A program made the position numbers and the translations under genes. From positions 62,001-126,000 of the forward strand of contig NZ_FONW01000002.1 in NCBI RefSeq assembly GCF_900113005.1: 64,000 nucleotides of DNA, written 5' to 3'. Each line of letters starts with the position of its first letter. Positions within the stretch are counted from its first letter, which is position 1. The notes beneath the pieces were generated by a model, which did no database searches, was not told the origin of the DNA, and saw nothing but the letters and a program-made list of their open reading frames with translations. This stretch comes from Sunxiuqinia elliptica (GTDB taxonomy: Bacteria > Bacteroidota > Bacteroidia > Bacteroidales > Prolixibacteraceae). Below, one piece after another: positions 52,694-61,907 of this stretch.

Positions 52694-52886
52694 AAGTCTT
52701 GAATCGAATAGGTGTCTCTTAATAGTTGTTATATAGACTGTTTAAGTGAAAGTTTGTTTGTTGGTTGTATGTTATAACAAGTTGGTGAGTTTGGTTGAAT
52801 GATAGCAGATGCCACAAGCGAATGAAAACCTTGAACCAAGAAATAACCAGCTAAGAAGAATCAAAAAACTTTTGAAATAAATACTT

Positions 52887-54215
52887 ATGGCAAGTCCAGT
52901 AATTATGCCTCGGCAGGGGCAGTCTGTTGAAACCTGTATCATTGGACAGTGGTACAAAGCAGTTGGAGAGCAGGTAAAAGTAGGTGATATCCTGTTTTCT
53001 TATGAAACTGATAAAGCTTCGTTTGAAGAGGAAGCAAAAGAAGATGGCGAATTGTTAGCCATTTTTTATGAAGAAGGTGATGAAGTTCCGGTACTGGTGA
53101 ATGTGGCAGTACTGGGAAAAGCAGGAGAGTCCGTTGATGAGTTTCGCCCGGGCAGTGTAAGTCGTGAAGAAGTCTCTGAAGAGCCAGAAGCCGAAGAGCA
53201 ACAAGCAACTAAAGAACTTTCTGTAGAACCAGAAGTTATTATTGCCAATGAAGCAGGTGAAGGGCGTTTGCGGATCTCTCCAAGGGCAAAAGTAATGGCT
53301 GAAAAGCTTGGTGTTTCGGTAAGCAAGGTGAAGGGAACTGGGCCTCAGGGACGCATCATTGCCCGTGATATTGAACAGGCAGCAGCAGCTCTGCCGCAGA
53401 TGACTCGCTTGGCGCAAGAAAAGGCAGCGACGGAGAAATTGGTGGCTGGCGAGGCTGAAACAGGAATTGGCGGACGTATAGCAGCAGAAAACCTGGTCGA
53501 ATATCAATCGGTTTATGGCGATGATTTTGAAGTGAAAAAGCTGAGCAATATGCGGAAGCTGATTGCCAAATCGATGCATCAGTCGCTACAAAATTCAGCT
53601 CAGTTAACGCACCATATGAGTGCCGATGCTCGTCGTATCATGGCTCTGCGCAAGCAGCTTAAGGCGAAACTTGAAGCAGGTGAATTGAACCAAAATATCA
53701 CCATCAATGACTTGGTGTGTTATGCCGTTATTCAGGCATTAAAGAAATTTCCACAAGTAAATACCCATTTCCTGGGAGACAGCATGCGCTGGTTTAAAAA
53801 GGTGCATTTGGGCTTGGCTGTTGATACGGACCGGGGACTGATGGTTCCTGCAATCCGGCAGGCCGATGACTTATCGCTGGAAGGACTTTCGTCTCAATTG
53901 GCTGCAGTGGCGGCTCAATGTCGTAAGGGGAATGTTAATCCTGAACTGTTGAAGCCGGAAGCTGCAAGTTTTACGGTTTCCAACTTGGGGAATTATGGGG
54001 TTGAAATGTTTACGCCAGTGATTAACCTGCCGCAGACGGCTATTTTGGGTGTTTGTACCATTGTGCCGCGTCCGAAAGATTTAGGTGATGGCGTGTACGG
54101 CTTTGTTCCGATGATGGGCTTGTCTTTAACCTACGACCACCAAGCATTGGATGGCGGCGAAGCAACCTTGTTCCTTCGCGAGGTAAAAGACCAAATTGAA
54201 AACCTGACTATTTAG
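52887..54215 (+). CDS. 2-oxo acid dehydrogenase E2 (dihydrolipoamide acyltransferase)
   Basis: 442 aa. One lipoyl domain with Lys43 in ETDKASFE, a linker, an E3-binding domain (about 130-165, RISPRAKVMAEKLGVSVSKV then TGPQGRI), and the catalytic acyltransferase with DHQALDGG. Which acid is used (pyruvate or branched-chain) is not certain from sequence. First gene of the operon. Confidence 0.93.
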   Translation: MASPVIMPRQGQSVETCIIGQWYKAVGEQVKVGDILFSYETDKASFEEEAKEDGELLAIFYEEGDEVPVLVNVAVLGKAGESVDEFRPGSVSREEVSEEPEAEEQQATKELSVEPEVIIANEAGEGRLRISPRAKVMAEKLGVSVSKVKGTGPQGRIIARDIEQAAAALPQMTRLAQEKAATEKLVAGEAETGIGGRIAAENLVEYQSVYGDDFEVKKLSNMRKLIAKSMHQSLQNSAQLTHHMSADARRIMALRKQLKAKLEAGELNQNITINDLVCYAVIQALKKFPQVNTHFLGDSMRWFKKVHLGLAVDTDRGLMVPAIRQADDLSLEGLSSQLAAVAAQCRKGNVNPELLKPEAASFTVSNLGNYGVEMFTPVINLPQTAILGVCTIVPRPKDLGDGVYGFVPMMGLSLTYDHQALDGGEATLFLREVKDQIENLTI

Positions 54216-54276
54216 ATATTCGGATATCAGATGATCTGAGAATCCAGAAATCCAATAATCTAGACAATCTAAAACA

Positions 54277-55638
54277 ATGAGTAATAAATTCGATATAGCC
54301 ATTCTAGGGGGCGGTCCTGCGGGTTACGTTGCAGCCGAACGGGCAGGAGCCAAAGGAATGCGTGTAATACTATTTGATAAAAGAGCTTTAGGGGGAGTCT
54401 GTCTGAATGAAGGATGTATTCCTACCAAAACGTTGTTGAACTCGGCCAAGGTGTTGGAGAATGCGAAGGAGGCAAGTAAGTATGGGATTCAGCTCGAAGG
54501 CTCAATTATGGCCGACTTTGGTAAGATTATGAAGCGGAAAGATAAAGTTGTCCGCAAGCTTGTTGCCGGAGTCAAAGCCAAAATGAAGCATGCCAAGGCG
54601 GAAGTTGTTATGGCCGAAGCTGTTGTTAAAGAAAAGCGGGGAGATGTTATTACGCTCGTGGCTGATGGCAATGAATATCAGGCGACTCGTTTGCTGGTTT
54701 GTTCCGGTTCTGAGGCAGCTGTTCCGCCAATTCCAGGGCTGGATTCGAGCAATGTTCTGACGAATCGTGAGATCCTACAATTGAAAACCTTACCCCAAAG
54801 CCTGGTAATTATTGGTGGAGGGGTTATTGGATCTGAGTTTGCCGATTTCTTCAATGCAATGGGGACGAAAGTGACTGTGATTGAAATGTTGCCGGAGATT
54901 CTGACGGGAGTGGACGAGGATATTGCTGCTTTTGTTCGCAAAGAATTTACGCAGCGTGGAATTGACTACCACCTGAATGCTAAAGTAACCGAGTTAAAAG
55001 GCAAAGAAGTCTTTTTTGAAAAAGATGGAAAGCTGCAGTCCATCACTGGCGATGAGGTGTTGCTGTCGGTTGGACGCCGACCAAATGTGGCAGGTATTGG
55101 CTTGGAGAATATTGGCGTAGAGTTTACTCCTAAGGGAATTAAAATAGATGGAAACTGCCGCACAAACATTCCGAATATATATGCAGCAGGAGATGTTACC
55201 GGCTTTTCGTTGTTGGCTCACACGGCTAGTCGTGAGGCTGAAGTAGCGGTCAATCATATGCTGGGACGAAAAGATGTTATGCGTTACCAAGCCATTCCGG
55301 GAGTTGTTTACACCCATCCTGAAATTGCAGGTGTCGGACTGACGGAATCTGCTGCGAAGGCAAAAGGAATTGAAGTGGAAACCAGGCAGCTGCCCATGGC
55401 TTATGCCGGACGTTTTCTCGCAGAGAATGAAGGGAAGGATGGCTTTTGTAAAGTGATTGTCGGAAAGAAATACAAGGAAATCTTAGGAATCCACATGGTG
55501 GGCGGTGCCTGCTCTGAAATGATTTGGGGAGCTTGTGCCTTAATTGAAGCTCAATTCCGGGTTCAGGATGTTGAGGAAGTGGTGTTCCCACACCCAACAG
55601 TTAGTGAGATTATTAAAGAAACGATATTCCAGTTTTAG
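54277..55638 (+). CDS. lpdA: Dihydrolipoyl dehydrogenase (E3)
   Basis: 453 aa. FAD-binding GGGPAGYVAAERA, redox-active C42 and C47 in GGVCLNEGC, NAD site IIGGGVIGSEFA and the C-terminal HPTVSE with the proton-relay His. Reoxidises lipoyl groups of the E2 just upstream. The 61-bp gap to E2 contains a TCAGAT-g-ATCTGA hairpin (54227-54239) and degenerate AATCCA/AATCTA repeats. Confidence 0.95.
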   Translation: MSNKFDIAILGGGPAGYVAAERAGAKGMRVILFDKRALGGVCLNEGCIPTKTLLNSAKVLENAKEASKYGIQLEGSIMADFGKIMKRKDKVVRKLVAGVKAKMKHAKAEVVMAEAVVKEKRGDVITLVADGNEYQATRLLVCSGSEAAVPPIPGLDSSNVLTNREILQLKTLPQSLVIIGGGVIGSEFADFFNAMGTKVTVIEMLPEILTGVDEDIAAFVRKEFTQRGIDYHLNAKVTELKGKEVFFEKDGKLQSITGDEVLLSVGRRPNVAGIGLENIGVEFTPKGIKIDGNCRTNIPNIYAAGDVTGFSLLAHTASREAEVAVNHMLGRKDVMRYQAIPGVVYTHPEIAGVGLTESAAKAKGIEVETRQLPMAYAGRFLAENEGKDGFCKVIVGKKYKEILGIHMVGGACSEMIWGACALIEAQFRVQDVEEVVFPHPTVSEIIKETIFQF

Positions 55639-55656
55639 AGAGTTTTAAGTTCAATA

Positions 55657-55672
55657 TTCCAAATTTCAAGTT
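55657..55672 (+). repeat. Left arm of the imperfect inverted repeat flanking the four-helix gene
   Basis: TTCCAAATTTCAAGTT, ending right at the ATG. Its complement matches 56088-56103 at 14 of 16 positions. ATATTCCA also occurs twice as a direct repeat (55624-55631, 55654-55661). Confidence 0.6.
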
Positions 55673-56062
55673 ATGGCGACGGTTGAACGTTTTGAAGACT
55701 TAAAAGTGTGGCAGTTGGCGCGTGAGTTTTGCAAGCTGATTCATCAGTTTACGTTGAACGATGAGTTCAGTAGCGACTTCAAGCTGGTAAGTCAAATTAG
55801 AGCTTCATCGGGCTCCATCATGGATAATATTGCGGAAGGATTTGAGCGGGATGGTAATAAAGAGTTCTGTCAATTTTTGTCTTTTTCGAAAGGTTCTTGC
55901 GGAGAAGCCCGTTCTCAGCTTTATCGTGCATTGGATGCTGGCTATATCTCAAAAGCCGGTTTTGATCAGGCTTATAATCAGGCTATGGAAATTCGCAAGA
56001 TGCTGAGTGGGCTTATGTCCTATCTGAAAAAGTCTGATTTGAAAGGAAGGAAATTCAAATAA
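55673..56062 (+). CDS. Four-helix bundle protein (S23/23S rRNA intervening-sequence protein family)
   Basis: 129 aa. Motifs FEDLKVWQLAREFCKLIHQF, LVSQIRASSGSIMDNIAEGF and EFCQFLSFSKGSCGEARSQLY define the family, whose original members are encoded inside 23S rRNA intervening sequences in some spirochetes and proteobacteria. Function is unknown. Here it interrupts a dehydrogenase operon between E3 and E1 and is bracketed by inverted and tandem repeats, suggesting insertion. It has no enzymatic link to its neighbours. Confidence 0.92.
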   Translation: MATVERFEDLKVWQLAREFCKLIHQFTLNDEFSSDFKLVSQIRASSGSIMDNIAEGFERDGNKEFCQFLSFSKGSCGEARSQLYRALDAGYISKAGFDQAYNQAMEIRKMLSGLMSYLKKSDLKGRKFK

Positions 56063-56073
56063 TTGCCGAGCTT

Positions 56074-56108
56074 AACTTGGAACTTGGAACTTGAAACCTG
56101 GAACTTGA
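56074..56108 (+). repeat. 7-bp tandem repeat, five units, containing the right arm of the inverted repeat
   Basis: Units AACTTGG, AACTTGG, AACTTGA, AACCTGG, AACTTGA. Bases 56088-56103 form the right arm opposite 55657-55672. Confidence 0.8.
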
Positions 56109-56198
56109 AATAAGAAGATAAAAGTATAAATGAGTCTTTGGTCAATAGGTTATTCAATTTTTGATAACTAAAAGCTAAAAACTGAAAACTAATTTAAC

Positions 56199-58670
56199 AT
56201 GCCTAAAGTACAATTTATTGATCCTAAGGAAGTGAGGAAGGCTGGAGAAGTTACCTTCAAGCCAATTCCTGTCAATCAATACAATAAAAGTGTTGAGGAG
56301 GAGAAAGCCAATTTCTCCAATGAGGATTTAGTTCGCATTTACCATGACATGGTTGTCATTCGGGAGTTTGAGACCATGCTTAACGATATAAAAACCAAGG
56401 GTGAATACAACGGGATTGCCTATAATCATCCGGGGCCAGCTCACTTGTCGATTGGGCAGGAAGCTGCAGCCGTGGGAATGGCTTACACACTTGGTGTTGA
56501 GGATTTTATTTTTGGTTCGCACCGTTCGCATGGCGAAATTCTGGCGAAAGGTTTGTCGGCAATTCACAAACTAACCGATGAGCAACTGACCGAAGTGATG
56601 GAAAATCACTTTGATGGAAAGACTTTTGCTCCGGTAAAAGCAAACTTTAAAGGAACGACCAAGGAGTTGGCAGTTCGGTTCCTGATTTATGGAACGTTGG
56701 CTGAGATTTTTGCCCGGGAAACTGGATTTAACCGCGGTCTGGGGGGCTCCATGCACGCTTTCTTTACCCCTTTTGGAGTGTATCCAAACAATGCGATTGT
56801 CGGAGGATCGGGTGATATTGCAGTTGGTGCTGCACTTTTCAAAAAGGTAAACCGGAAAGATGGAATTGTGGTAGCCAATATTGGTGATGCATCCATGGCC
56901 TGTGGCCCGGTTTGGGAAGGTTTGTCGTTCGCAACCATGGACCAGTTTAACCAACTGTGGGAAGGTGATATGAAAGGTGGTTTGCCGCTGATCATCAACA
57001 TCATGAATAACCAGTATGGTATGGGAGGACAAACCTGTGGCGAAACGATGGGCTACCAGGTTGCAGCGCGTATTGGAGCTGGCTTGAATGATGACCAGCT
57101 GCATGCTGAGCGTGTGGATGGCTACAACCCATTGGCTGTTATTGATGCTTATCGTCGTAAACGCAAAATACTTGATGAAAAACGGGGGCCGGTGTTGCTC
57201 GACATTCTGACTTACCGGTTTAGCGGACACTCTCCGTCGGATGCTTCCTCTTACCGTTCAAAAGAAGAGATTGAAGCTTGGCAGGCTGTTGACTCAATTA
57301 TCTGGTTTGGACAGGAGTTGGAAAAAGCAGGTGTTGCAGGTGCTGATGAGCTTAAAAAGATTCAATCAGATACAACAGACTTGATTTCATGGGGATTAAA
57401 GTTGTCGACTAACGATGAAGTTTCTCCTTTGATGGATATGGAAAAGTATCCGGAACTCATCGGTGAGATGATGTTCTCCGATGAGTCGGTTGATAGCATG
57501 GAGCCGGAAAGAACTCCGGAAGTTAATCATCCGATGGCGGAAAACCCAAGGGTTAAGCAGTTGGTTAAAAAAGAGCGTTTCGCTTTTGATGATCAAGGAA
57601 AACCATTTTCAAAGATTAAACAATATGGCTTGCGCGATGGCTTATTCGAAGCAATTGTCGACCGGTTTTATAAAGATCCAACCTTGATTGCCTATGGTGA
57701 GGAAAACCGCGATTGGGGAGGTGCTTTTGCCGTTTACCGCGGCCTGACAGAGGCATTGCCTTATCACCGTCTGTTTAATTCACCGATTGCCGAAGCTTCT
57801 ATCGTAGGTACAGCCATTGGCTATGCCATGTGTGGTGGGCGTGTAATTCCGGAAATTATGTATTGCGATTTCCTGGGGCGCTCAGGGGATGAGGTGTTTA
57901 ACCAGTTGCCCAAGTGGCAGGCAATGAGCGGTAATGTGATTAAAATGCCGGTGGTGCTTCGTGTGTCAGTTGGCTCTAAATATGGGGCTCAGCATTCGCA
58001 GGACTGGACTGCCTTGGCTGCTCACATTCCTGGTCTGAAGGTGGTGTTCCCAGCTACGCCCTACGATGCAAAAGGGCTGATGAATACGGCCTTGCAGGGA
58101 ACGGACCCCGTTATCTTCTTTGAAAGTCAGCGTATTTATGATATTGGCGAGCAGTTCCATGAAGGTGGTGTGCCCGAAGGATACTACGAGATTCCATTTG
58201 GCGACCCGGATGTGAAACGAGAAGGGAGCGACGTAACGATTTTAAGTATCGGCGCCACCCTGTACCGTGCATTGGAAGCTGCTGATCAACTGCAGGATAA
58301 ATATGCGATGAGTGCCGAGGTGATTGATGCCCGTTCTTTGGTGCCATTCAATTACGAGCCGGTGATCGAGTCGTTGAAAAAGACAGGACGACTTGTAATT
58401 ACAGGTGATGCTTCGGCAAGAGGTTCATTTATGAAAGAAATGGCTTCTACAATTACCGAATTGGCTTTCGATGAGCTGGATGCTCCACCGGTGGTGGTTG
58501 GTTCTCGCAACTGGATTACCCCAGCTTATGAGCTTGAGGAACATTTCTTCCCCCAAGCCGATTGGATTATTGACGCCATTCATGAAAAGATTGTTCCGAT
58601 TAAGGGACATGTTGTCAGCAATAATTTTACTACAACTGAATTGCTCCGCCGGAATAAAAACGGCATTTAA
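56199..58670 (+). CDS. 2-oxo acid dehydrogenase E1, fused alpha and beta subunits
   Basis: 823 aa. Residues about 45-420 are E1-alpha with the thiamine diphosphate motif starting GDASMACG and ending in MNNQYGMGG; residues about 475-810 are E1-beta with AYGEENRDWGGAF, LFNSPIAEASIVGTAIGYA and HSQDWTALAAHIPGL. The fused form is common in Bacteroidota. It should decarboxylate a 2-oxo acid and feed the E2 encoded upstream. A strong terminator follows. Confidence 0.93.
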   Translation: MPKVQFIDPKEVRKAGEVTFKPIPVNQYNKSVEEEKANFSNEDLVRIYHDMVVIREFETMLNDIKTKGEYNGIAYNHPGPAHLSIGQEAAAVGMAYTLGVEDFIFGSHRSHGEILAKGLSAIHKLTDEQLTEVMENHFDGKTFAPVKANFKGTTKELAVRFLIYGTLAEIFARETGFNRGLGGSMHAFFTPFGVYPNNAIVGGSGDIAVGAALFKKVNRKDGIVVANIGDASMACGPVWEGLSFATMDQFNQLWEGDMKGGLPLIINIMNNQYGMGGQTCGETMGYQVAARIGAGLNDDQLHAERVDGYNPLAVIDAYRRKRKILDEKRGPVLLDILTYRFSGHSPSDASSYRSKEEIEAWQAVDSIIWFGQELEKAGVAGADELKKIQSDTTDLISWGLKLSTNDEVSPLMDMEKYPELIGEMMFSDESVDSMEPERTPEVNHPMAENPRVKQLVKKERFAFDDQGKPFSKIKQYGLRDGLFEAIVDRFYKDPTLIAYGEENRDWGGAFAVYRGLTEALPYHRLFNSPIAEASIVGTAIGYAMCGGRVIPEIMYCDFLGRSGDEVFNQLPKWQAMSGNVIKMPVVLRVSVGSKYGAQHSQDWTALAAHIPGLKVVFPATPYDAKGLMNTALQGTDPVIFFESQRIYDIGEQFHEGGVPEGYYEIPFGDPDVKREGSDVTILSIGATLYRALEAADQLQDKYAMSAEVIDARSLVPFNYEPVIESLKKTGRLVITGDASARGSFMKEMASTITELAFDELDAPPVVVGSRNWITPAYELEEHFFPQADWIIDAIHEKIVPIKGHVVSNNFTTTELLRRNKNGI

Positions 58671-58693
58671 TTGGTGCTTTTTCAGAGCTTTGG

Positions 58694-58720
58694 ACCCCGT
58701 GCTGTTGCATGGGGTTTTTT
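58694..58720 (+). terminator. Rho-independent terminator of the dehydrogenase operon
   Basis: ACCCCGTGC / GCATGGGGT (one G-U), TGTT loop, T6 run. Confidence 0.93.
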
Positions 58721-58882
58721 GTTTTGAGGCGAAGTCATTCCTCTTTTCAATGATTTTTCTAAATTCATAGTCGAAATAGCTACTTAAAAATAGATCGGCT
58801 ATCTTCCAGACTTTGGGTGCTAATTTTAAAGTTGTCTGGAAGTCCGAGTATCTGAAAATCGAATGCCTTAAATCTTAAAACG

Positions 58883-59413
58883 ATGAATAATCTAGCAGTA
58901 GGAACAAGGGTGTCGCACCCGGTATATGGCGAAGGAATCATTGCTCGCTCCCATTTGACAATCTATGAGATTTTCTTCGAGCGTGGAGGAAAGTCGGAAA
59001 TGAGTAAATACAACGAGGATCTGGAGGTGCTCGAAACGCCGGAAACTGAGCCTCGCACTGGATTGTCGCTCGATGAAATTGAAGAAGTGATGAGCTTTGT
59101 GCTGGAAAAATACCAGGGAATTACGCACACGGTGAAAATTGGAGAGAAATGGAAAGACGGCGTGATCGAATTAAAGCCCGGAAATCCGGAGTTGCAAGCG
59201 AAGGAAATTCCCATCGACACCTTCTTTCATAAGATTGTTATGCTGCGCGACCGGCTGCGGGTACTGGAGCAAAACATCAACAGCCACCCCAAGTTGGATG
59301 ACGCGGACAAAGTCCAACTGCAACAATACATCTCGCGAGCCTATGGAAGTTTAACAACTTTTAATGTGTTGTTTGCCGAAAAGCAGGATTACTTCAAAGG
59401 GCAGGGGAAATAG
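58883..59413 (+). CDS. Conserved hypothetical protein with Tudor/SH3-like N-terminus
   Basis: 176 aa. VGTRVSHPVYGEGIIARSHL resembles the SH3/Tudor-like motif (R-V-x-H-x-x-F/Y-G-x-G) seen at the C-terminus of UvrD/PcrA helicases and in CarD-like domains. The rest is helical (LDEIEEVMSFVLEKY; RLRVLEQNINSH). No catalytic motif. A nucleic-acid or protein contact role is plausible but unproven. Confidence 0.7.
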   Translation: MNNLAVGTRVSHPVYGEGIIARSHLTIYEIFFERGGKSEMSKYNEDLEVLETPETEPRTGLSLDEIEEVMSFVLEKYQGITHTVKIGEKWKDGVIELKPGNPELQAKEIPIDTFFHKIVMLRDRLRVLEQNINSHPKLDDADKVQLQQYISRAYGSLTTFNVLFAEKQDYFKGQGK

Positions 59414-59498
59414 TTCAACTCAAGAGCGAATCTCATTTGTTGTGCGTTGTGTTCTGTTTTCTTAACTTGAGAATTCATTCACATCAATAAATAAACTT

Positions 59499-60233
59499 AT
59501 GGCTAGTTTTCAACCAACGCCCATTCAGATTGAAGATTTGCAGGCCATCTCGATCGAATCATTTAAGCGTCCGGCAATGCCTGTTTCGACTTATTTACAG
59601 GAAGCAAACGATTTGTATGTCTGGAGTCAGGATGATCGGGAAAAATTGTTGAGGTTTGATTTGTCTCCGACAATCTTTGATGAGTTAGTGCTTGGAATCA
59701 ACTTGCTGAGTTATTATCAGGGAGAATGGACGAAAGAGCAGGGGCTAGTCAATCCGACGGTTGAGGCATTCGCAGCTAAAAAGCAGGAGGCGCGAGAGTT
59801 GCAACAGCATGTCGTTGCCAGTTTGCGCTTTGCTTTTAGGCGCCATCCCAGTTTGTTACAAAAGCTAAGTTTATCAGTGAGAAGAACACCTTACTCGGCC
59901 TGGTATCAATCGTTGAATGATTTGGCGGTCTTAGGAGAGGCTGAATCAGACCTTCTTCTGTCCATTGGTTTTAATCTAGATGAACTGGGGGTGTTACGGC
60001 AGTTGGCAACAGAGCTACCGGAATGGCATGCTTTGGCTTCGAAACAAGTTGCCCCATCCAAAGAGCTTCGCGATCGCGCTTACTGTTACCTGAAAAAGCG
60101 GGTGGATGACTTGCGTACTTGTGGAAAGTATGTCTTTCGTGAGGATCCTTCCAGGAGGGTCGGTTATGTTAGTCAGTTTATGAGAAGGAAATCCCAGGCT
60201 CAAAAACGATCCAGAAGTAATCAAGATAGGTAA
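59499..60233 (+). CDS. Hypothetical protein, alpha-helical
   Basis: 244 aa, soluble, no signal peptide, almost wholly helical, basic C-terminus (MRRKSQAQKRSRSN). Not recognised. Contains Leu-rich helices (SLRFAFRRHPSLLQKLSLSV) like structural or phage-like helical proteins, but nothing specific. Its stop codon is directly followed by one arm of a 15-bp inverted repeat. Confidence 0.6.
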   Translation: MASFQPTPIQIEDLQAISIESFKRPAMPVSTYLQEANDLYVWSQDDREKLLRFDLSPTIFDELVLGINLLSYYQGEWTKEQGLVNPTVEAFAAKKQEARELQQHVVASLRFAFRRHPSLLQKLSLSVRRTPYSAWYQSLNDLAVLGEAESDLLLSIGFNLDELGVLRQLATELPEWHALASKQVAPSKELRDRAYCYLKKRVDDLRTCGKYVFREDPSRRVGYVSQFMRRKSQAQKRSRSNQDR

Positions 60234-60332
60234 GCAGAACGTTTTTTTTTGGCTGAGGAATCATTTTTTTATAAAGAAGAACCATTCTGCATTGCTAAAT
60301 TTCTATTCTTCATTATGAAAAAAACGTTCTGC
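60234..60332 (+). repeat. 15-bp perfect inverted repeat with 69-nt interior
   Basis: GCAGAACGTTTTTTT (60234-60248) and AAAAAAACGTTCTGC (60318-60332). The left arm begins on the base after the stop codon upstream; a T9 tract is part of it. The rest of the 323-bp gap to 60556 has nothing clear beyond a 29-codon open frame at 60315. Confidence 0.65.
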
Positions 60333-60556
60333 ATATCGAAAAATGATGCAGGCCAACTTTTTCCTTTGCTGGGGGAGATGTTCCTAAAGCAAGTCTTTGG
60401 TTGACTTCAGGAAACTGCTTTCCCTCTGGTAAGTTACGATCCCCAAAATCATCTTTTCTCTAAAATTTAAGCTTGTTTTTACAAACAATTCGAATAAGAG
60501 GATGTTTATGTCCTCTAAAAGGGCTTGTGTTTTTTTAAAGAGCAAAATCAAGAGTT

Positions 60557-61009
60557 ATGCAAAAGAGGGGAGCCGCATTTATTTTAGTGTTTTGGGCCGG
60601 TTTTGTCAGTGCAATCAGCTTTTTAGAGGCTTGGCTGAAGTTTAAGGCGCCTGGAATTACCCTGCCTTTGGGCTTGGGAATTGGGAAATTGGTATTTGCA
60701 GCAATGAATCGTACCGAGTGGGTTTTTTTGCTGCTCTTTGTGGTGGCTGTCGTTTGGTCTCGAAGATCGCCAAGGAAGATTAATCGAACCCAGTTGAGTT
60801 TGTTTGTAGGTTTGGTTGTGGTGTTGGCTGTGCAAACTTTTTGGTTGTTGCCGGTGCTTAATCACCGGGCCGATCTGATCATTGCAGGTCAGGTGCCGGG
60901 CGGATCGTTGGTGCATATTTTTTACGGAGTTGCAGAGATCTTAAAAGTCGTAAGCTTGTTTGTCTTGGCATTTGTTCTAACAAGGCAAAAAGCAGAAACA
61001 CATAGATGA
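60557..61009 (+). CDS. Small integral membrane protein, unknown
   Basis: 150 aa, four transmembrane helices (about 7-26, 36-50/55-66, 78-98, 120-142). A conserved-looking GGSLVHIFYGVAEILKVV near helix 4. Not recognised; the layout is like small DUF membrane proteins or copper-related proteins, but no metal ligands stand out. Confidence 0.7.
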   Translation: MQKRGAAFILVFWAGFVSAISFLEAWLKFKAPGITLPLGLGIGKLVFAAMNRTEWVFLLLFVVAVVWSRRSPRKINRTQLSLFVGLVVVLAVQTFWLLPVLNHRADLIIAGQVPGGSLVHIFYGVAEILKVVSLFVLAFVLTRQKAETHR

Positions 61010-61100
61010 GTCGAATAATACTGTAACCAAAATTGCTGAAACTGAAAAAGGATAGTAGGATTTTATTGATCAGTAACCGGTAATTCTAAAATATTAACAG

Positions 61101-61829
61101 ATGAAAACCATTGGAATTTTGGGTGGATTGGGCCCCGAAGCAACAGTCGGCTATTACAAGGAAATCATTAAGGGAGTAAATGAGCAAAGGAATGATGGGA
61201 GCTTGAATTACCCGGAAATGGTGATTTACAGTGTGAATATGGCCCGATTTATAGGTTTGCTGGAAAGTGGTAGGCAGGAAGAAGCCGCTGATTATCTGGC
61301 TGCTTGTATTAACAAGTTAGGCCATGCGCAAGTCGATTTTGCGGCGATGAGCGCCAATACTCCGCACCTGTTGTTTGAAAATATTCAGTCGAAGGTTACC
61401 TTGCCTTTGGTGAGTATTGTTGAGGCTTGCGCGCAAAAAGCAAAGGCTACAGGGGTAAAACGCTGCGGCTTAATTGGCACCCGATTCACGATGGAAGCCG
61501 GCTTCTTTTCCGATACTTTCAAGAAATACGACCTGGAAGTTGTTGTTCCCAAGGAGGCTGAACAACAGTTGATCCATGAAAAGCTATTTACCGAGCTGGA
61601 GCTGGGCATTTTTAAAGAGGAAACCAAGCTGAAGTTGTTAGCGGTAGTGCAGGAAATGATCGCACGGGATGATATTGATGCGTTGATTTTGGGATGTACA
61701 GAATTCCCGGTGATATTTACGGACGATTCATATTTAGGCATTCCGTTTTTGAATACCACAAAAATTCATGTTGATAAACTGTTGGCACTTTGTTACAACG
61801 AGGATGATTCGTATTTTACAAAAGCTTAA
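61101..61829 (+). CDS. Aspartate/glutamate racemase-family protein with one catalytic cysteine
   Basis: 242 aa. GILGGLGPEATVGYY start and LGCTEFP (C199) near the end are family marks. The first half-site reads MSANTPHL: position 85, normally Cys (CNT motif), is Ala. E. coli YgeA (EcL-DER) similarly lacks this Cys (Thr83 with Cys197) and acts in one direction on L-amino acids. So this protein is probably an unusual, one-sided racemase or epimerase. Confidence 0.88.
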   Translation: MKTIGILGGLGPEATVGYYKEIIKGVNEQRNDGSLNYPEMVIYSVNMARFIGLLESGRQEEAADYLAACINKLGHAQVDFAAMSANTPHLLFENIQSKVTLPLVSIVEACAQKAKATGVKRCGLIGTRFTMEAGFFSDTFKKYDLEVVVPKEAEQQLIHEKLFTELELGIFKEETKLKLLAVVQEMIARDDIDALILGCTEFPVIFTDDSYLGIPFLNTTKIHVDKLLALCYNEDDSYFTKA

Positions 61830-61907
61830 ACCCGAATTTTCCGCTTGCTGTATGCCGATTATTCATAAAAAGAATCAGACCTTTGTAGCAACATTAAAAC
61901 AGACGAA

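Noticed and set aside
54216-54276. Mobile-element remnant in the E2-E3 gap
   Set aside because: Only degenerate short repeats of the sort common between Bacteroidota genes; no terminal repeats or transposase fragment.
60315-60404. 29-codon open frame in the 60.2-60.6 kb gap
   Set aside because: Starts in an arm of the inverted repeat and is too short to support.
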